Part shown: in pieces, positions 60,972 to 64,000 of the stretch | Numbering within the stretch: the stretch's first letter is position 1 | Layout of the letters: every line of letters starts with the position of its first letter | Assembly: GCF_008727875.1 (NCBI RefSeq) | Contig: NZ_VTWS01000001.1 | Span: 1,426,001 to 1,490,000, forward strand | DNA from: Larkinella humicola | GTDB lineage: Bacteria > Bacteroidota > Bacteroidia > Cytophagales > Spirosomataceae | DNA: 64,000 bases | Direction: 5' to 3' | Notes under the pieces: generated by a model | Database searches by the model: none | Told to the model about the DNA's origin: nothing | Seen by the model: the letters and a program-made list of their open reading frames with translations, nothing else | Position numbers and translations under genes: made by a program

Positions 60972-61010
60972 CAGCCGGAGGCCAGGCGGCAGTTGGCCTC
61001 CGGCTGCGTT
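60972..61010. terminator. Perfect 13-bp hairpin between convergent genes
   Basis: CAGCCGGAGGCCA (60972-60984) is perfectly inverted at 60994-61006; CGTTTCCC follows. It is a likely terminator of the DUF2911 gene and perhaps of the convergent one. Confidence 0.75.
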
Positions 61011-61025
61011 TCCCATCTATCGCCA

Positions 61026-61265
61026 CTAGTTCCAACTGATTTTCGCCAGGGATGGGTATTTTACCGATAGGTTCAATTCATTCTTTAGAGGGACCAGCCT
61101 TTCAATGGTTTCATTGTCCGGTTTGTACTGGGCCTCAACGAAAAAGCCCGGCAGTCTTACCAACTTGACGATTCCTGCCGGTGTCTGGCGAGTCGCCTGG
61201 TATTTACCAAATCGAAAGACAAACTCTAATTGTTGATTGAATTGCAATTGCCCAAACGTTTCCAT
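61026..61265 (-). CDS. Hypothetical protein, 79 residues
   Basis: A small soluble protein (METFGQLQFNQQLEFVFRFG, PAGIVKLVRLPGFFVEAQYK), with beta-type character and no family recognised. ATG 61265 is preferred; the upstream extension to 61376 looks unconserved. It is convergent with the DUF2911 gene. Confidence 0.6.
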   Translation of the reverse strand: METFGQLQFNQQLEFVFRFGKYQATRQTPAGIVKLVRLPGFFVEAQYKPDNETIERLVPLKNELNLSVKYPSLAKISWN

Positions 61266-61489
61266 ATGCTTTTTTAGAGTTGGGAGAGAATGGAGAAAAG
61301 TGAGCAATGGCTGTCGGAATCCGTCAATACGTGAAAATTTGAAACCGCAGTGCCAAAGCTGGTCGAAAATAAGCAACTGCCGTTTGTCAACGCCTACCCA
61401 AACGGGTAGTTTACAGACCGTTTATAAAAACTACCTGCTCTGATAGGGCCAATCCATGAATTCGGCCCAGAAAACCGGTGCTGGAACGC

Positions 61490-62737
61490 TCACTTCCGGA
61501 TGTAGACCAGCAGATCCTTCCTGTCCTTAATTTCAAGTACCTGGTAAATATTCTTGATGTGGTATTTAACCGTGTTCTCGGAAATGCACAGTTTATCCGC
61601 AATTGCTTTGTTGGACAAACCCTCCGTCATGCATTGAAAAACCTCCCGCTGCCGTTCTGAAAGGAGACCCGTACTGGCCCCCGGATTGGTTGTATTGTCG
61701 GCCTGTACTTTCCCGTTGAGGGTGATGTAAGCATCCATCTCGGCTTTCATTTGTAAAAATTCAGCCTCGAGACGGTTCTGCCGCTGACGGTAAAAAAGCA
61801 AGCCACTCAGCAAAAGCAAGGCGATCAGGGTCAATCCGGAAAGAACGAGGGTCAGCTGGTCCCGGCTGGTTTTCTGCTGCAATAACTCCTGCTCTTTCGT
61901 TTTCAACAGGATACTTTCCTTCTGATCGTGCAGCAAACTGATGTTCTCTTCCCGGGCATAAATTTGGTTGAGACTATCGATTTTTGCTTTAATCTCCACA
62001 ATCTTGGACGCATCATTTCGCTTCTCGAAAATTTTCAGTAGTTCCTCATACGCATACAGATGGTACTTAATGATCCGGCAGGAATCGGCATACCCGGTCG
62101 ATTTCCGCAGCGCTTCCATCATACGCTCTTCCCGGTTCATCGCATCGTAAAGCTGGACTTTCTTCACGTAAATCATGGGCAGATTACACGGGTTGGAGAT
62201 CTGCATCCAGGCAATGGCCCGATCATACGCGTCATCTGCTTTGGAAAACTGCCGGTTTAGAAAAAACAGGTAGCCCTGCTGCATGACCAGAATGGCTTTG
62301 TTTTCAGGATTGATGAAACGAAAGCCTGAAACCGTCAACCGCTTGATCAGGCTGTCGGCCTTCGTGTAATTATGCACATCAAAATAGACAAAGGCTTGCT
62401 CAGCGATGATGTTTGCCTCATACTGATTTCGGTTCGGGGTTTCCCGGGCAAACCCGAGGGCAACGGTCAGGAACTTCAGTGCTGATTGATAATCGAACAC
62501 ACGCTTGTACGTATACGACAAAAGTAAAGCCGCATGATACTTGTATTCAGGGCTTTGGGTAGGATCCTGCAAGAGAGGCAGCAGCAAAGCCTGTGATTCT
62601 TTGTAGTTGAGCGTATTATTCAGTTGAAACACCTTCTGTTCCAGTTCCTGCGGACTGAGCCCCTGAGCCGAAACATGAATTGACAGAAAGAAGAACCAAC
62701 AACCGTAGACCGAGCGCAGCAACCAGAACGTATTCAT
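61490..62737 (-). CDS. Membrane TPR-LuxR-type transcriptional regulator
   Basis: A 415-residue protein with a signal peptide (MNTFWLLRSVYGCWFFFLSIHVSAQ) and an exported helical (TPR-like) region (about 30-270). One TM segment (about 280-300: LTLVLSGLTLIALLLLSGLL) is followed by a coiled linker and a C-terminal LuxR helix-turn-helix (about 355-415: LLSERQREVFQCMTEGLSNK, AIADKLCISENTVKYHIKNI). This architecture puts the DNA-binding domain in the cytoplasm and the sensor outside, a one-component membrane regulator common in Bacteroidota. Targets unknown. The ATG at 62737 is preferred over one at 62770. Confidence 0.9.
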   Translation of the reverse strand: MNTFWLLRSVYGCWFFFLSIHVSAQGLSPQELEQKVFQLNNTLNYKESQALLLPLLQDPTQSPEYKYHAALLLSYTYKRVFDYQSALKFLTVALGFARETPNRNQYEANIIAEQAFVYFDVHNYTKADSLIKRLTVSGFRFINPENKAILVMQQGYLFFLNRQFSKADDAYDRAIAWMQISNPCNLPMIYVKKVQLYDAMNREERMMEALRKSTGYADSCRIIKYHLYAYEELLKIFEKRNDASKIVEIKAKIDSLNQIYAREENISLLHDQKESILLKTKEQELLQQKTSRDQLTLVLSGLTLIALLLLSGLLFYRQRQNRLEAEFLQMKAEMDAYITLNGKVQADNTTNPGASTGLLSERQREVFQCMTEGLSNKAIADKLCISENTVKYHIKNIYQVLEIKDRKDLLVYIRK

Positions 62738-62957
62738 ACACAAAAACCAGTAATATTCGCGGGGTAACAAACCGTTCCCGGCATCCTTCCGACCGGTCGC
62801 TACGCATGGTGAAGATAACAGTATTCTACTAACCCGAAAACGTATTTCCGGTATCGATCAACGGCATTTGTCTTTAAACCGTATAAAAAAAGCCGCCATT
62901 AATCTAAAAATTGCTGAAAGTCAGCGATTTTATTGAACGTGCAGCAGCGGACTCTGA

Positions 62958-63287
62958 TCAATAGTCATTTACTTTGGAAAAAAGATTCATTACCAGAACG
63001 CCCGCAATGATGAGGATCATACCAATAATAGCAGGCGTATCCGGAACCTGTTTAAATAGAAAAATGCCCACCAGGGCGGTCAGGACAATTCCAACACCGG
63101 ACCAAACGGCATACGCCACGCCAATCGGCAACGACCGCAGGGCTAAACTTAACAAGTAAAACGAGATCAGATAGCCTGCGATGGTAATCAGGCTGGGCAC
63201 CAGTTTCGTGAATTGCTGGGACGCATTCAGGGCACTGGTTGCCACCACTTCAGCAACGATGGCCGCGAATAAATACAGGTATTTCAT
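62958..63287 (-). CDS. SMR-family multidrug transporter
   Basis: A 109-residue four-TM protein of the small multidrug resistance family (MKYLYLFAAIVAEVVATSAL, SLPIGVAYAVWSGVGIVLTA, GMILIIAGVLVMNL). E13 corresponds to the essential membrane-embedded glutamate of EmrE. It acts as a dimer, exchanging cationic drugs for protons. It stands alone, 220 bases upstream of the LuxR-type gene. Confidence 0.93.
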   Translation of the reverse strand: MKYLYLFAAIVAEVVATSALNASQQFTKLVPSLITIAGYLISFYLLSLALRSLPIGVAYAVWSGVGIVLTALVGIFLFKQVPDTPAIIGMILIIAGVLVMNLFSKVNDY

Positions 63288-63689
63288 GGGGTTGTGGTGG
63301 GGCGTTTTTCCGGATTTTTTTTACCCCCTAGACACTTGCTGTCAAGCCAGGCCATCTATTAATTTTCCGGTGAAGTCGTAAACAAATCGTTGTGAAAAGT
63401 GATGAATCTTGTCAGCCAGAGACTTGTCAGGTCCCTTGCATTCATACTCTAATGTAACGAAAAGATACTCGACTGGACAGAAAAACGCATCTTAACTTTT
63501 TACCTGGAAACTTCGGTTTCACTATTCCGATGTAGATATCCGGTGTTTATTGGCGACAAACCCTGCTTTCTGTGAATCATTTTAAACGATCAACAGATAC
63601 TTTAAAGACCAGATTTACTTTTTCGTATCAGTTTAAAAGCTTCTGTAGGTTGATAAGCTGGAAAAAATGAAAATATAACACGATTATCA
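63288..63689. other. Spacer of about 400 bases with nothing evident
   Basis: The gap between the divergent SMR and RidA-family genes has a run of eight T (63315-63322) just before the SMR gene's start side and no clear promoter, hairpin or small gene that I could support. Confidence 0.5.
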
Positions 63690-64000
63690 ATGGAAAAGCA
63701 CTATTACAATCCCCCACAACTCCCCAATTGGGAAAAGGCCTTTTCACAGGTAGTCGTGGTGAAGAGTGAGGAAATGCAAACCATTTATCTTTCCGGTCAG
63801 GTTTCGGTAGACCGAGAAAATAAACTGATTGGAGAAGGCGACCTTAAATGTCAGGCTACACAAGCTTTTAAGAATCTGCAGGTAGCTCTTGCCTCAGTGG
63901 GAGCAACCACAATGGACGTAGTAAAAATCAATATTTATGTAAAAGACTACCGCTCGGCCGATGCCGGTGTGGTCAGTGAGGCATTTCAAAGTGCATTCCC
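63690..64000 (+). CDS. RidA/YjgF-family protein (3' truncated)
   Basis: ATG 63690 opens a frame that leaves the right edge; 103 codons are visible. The sequence (EKHYYNPPQLPNWEKAFSQV, TIYLSGQVSVDRE, GDLKCQATQAFKNLQVALAS, TTMDVVKINIYVKDY) fits the RidA enamine/imine deaminase family. The conserved Arg expected later may lie beyond the edge. Function is likely deamination of reactive enamines or related imine hydrolysis. Confidence 0.85.
   Translation, partial: MEKHYYNPPQLPNWEKAFSQVVVVKSEEMQTIYLSGQVSVDRENKLIGEGDLKCQATQAFKNLQVALASVGATTMDVVKINIYVKDYRSADAGVVSEAFQSAF

Overview
The window looks like part of a chromosome of a Bacteroidota bacterium, most likely a Cytophagales member close to Spirosoma. 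This is inferred from gene content: a SusC-like plug/barrel receptor, PF14905-type barrel, putative porin, DUF4385, DUF2911, DUF1835-MiaE, a TPR-LuxR membrane regulator, and a PadR plus long FtsX-type permease. It also fits the scarcity of Shine-Dalgarno sequences and the presence of Bacteroidota-type -33/-7 promoters (TTG, about 18-22 bases, TAnnTTTG) before some genes. I saw no rRNA, tRNA, CRISPR, transposase or phage genes, so this is mostly ordinary housekeeping and accessory sequence.

Layout. 1-16.7 kb: maeB, a DUF4385 gene, an ECF sigma factor with a membrane partner, a TonB-type outer-membrane protein, a ROK sugar kinase, a methyltransferase, a TetR regulator, an exported amidohydrolase, a sulfatase, a lipoprotein intradiol dioxygenase with a pirin-like bicupin, thioredoxin, a second ECF sigma factor and serine acetyltransferase. 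16.9-21.2 kb: a PQQ-type sugar dehydrogenase, ogt, two hydrolase/lyase genes and a single-domain response regulator. 21.2-29.7 kb: a heavy-metal-type RND efflux locus on the minus strand (response regulator, histidine kinase, TolC, adaptor, CzcA/CusA pump) followed by a 56-residue orphan gene. 29.9-37 kb: secreted or Tat-exported sugar metabolism genes (two TIM-barrel isomerases, a sorbosone dehydrogenase, an SDR and an aldo/keto reductase). 37-46 kb: PadR plus a large permease, a subtilisin-like protease, and a second RND pump (hydrophobe type) with its adaptor. 46-64 kb: an AddB-like nuclease, the lpxK-porin-DUF1835-miaE cluster, menC, hemF, an AlbA_2 regulator, several small unknowns, an MBL hydrolase, a DUF2911 protein, a TPR-LuxR regulator, an SMR transporter and a truncated RidA-family gene.

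The best candidate for an undescribed system is the metal-efflux regulon. Three intergenic sites carry tandem TTARAA-type motifs at exactly 11-base steps (six copies upstream of tolC, four upstream of the 56-residue gene, about four overlapping the end of the pump gene). In all three, an 11-base gap separates the array from a -7-like box. This looks like a phased operator array for the neighbouring OmpR-family regulator, and it links the orphan small protein and a possible short RNA to efflux.

The second notable feature is the set of intergenic inverted repeats, at least thirteen elements of 45-150 bases. They fall into word-like sequence families, sit between genes in every orientation, and in one case run exactly from stop codon to stop codon.
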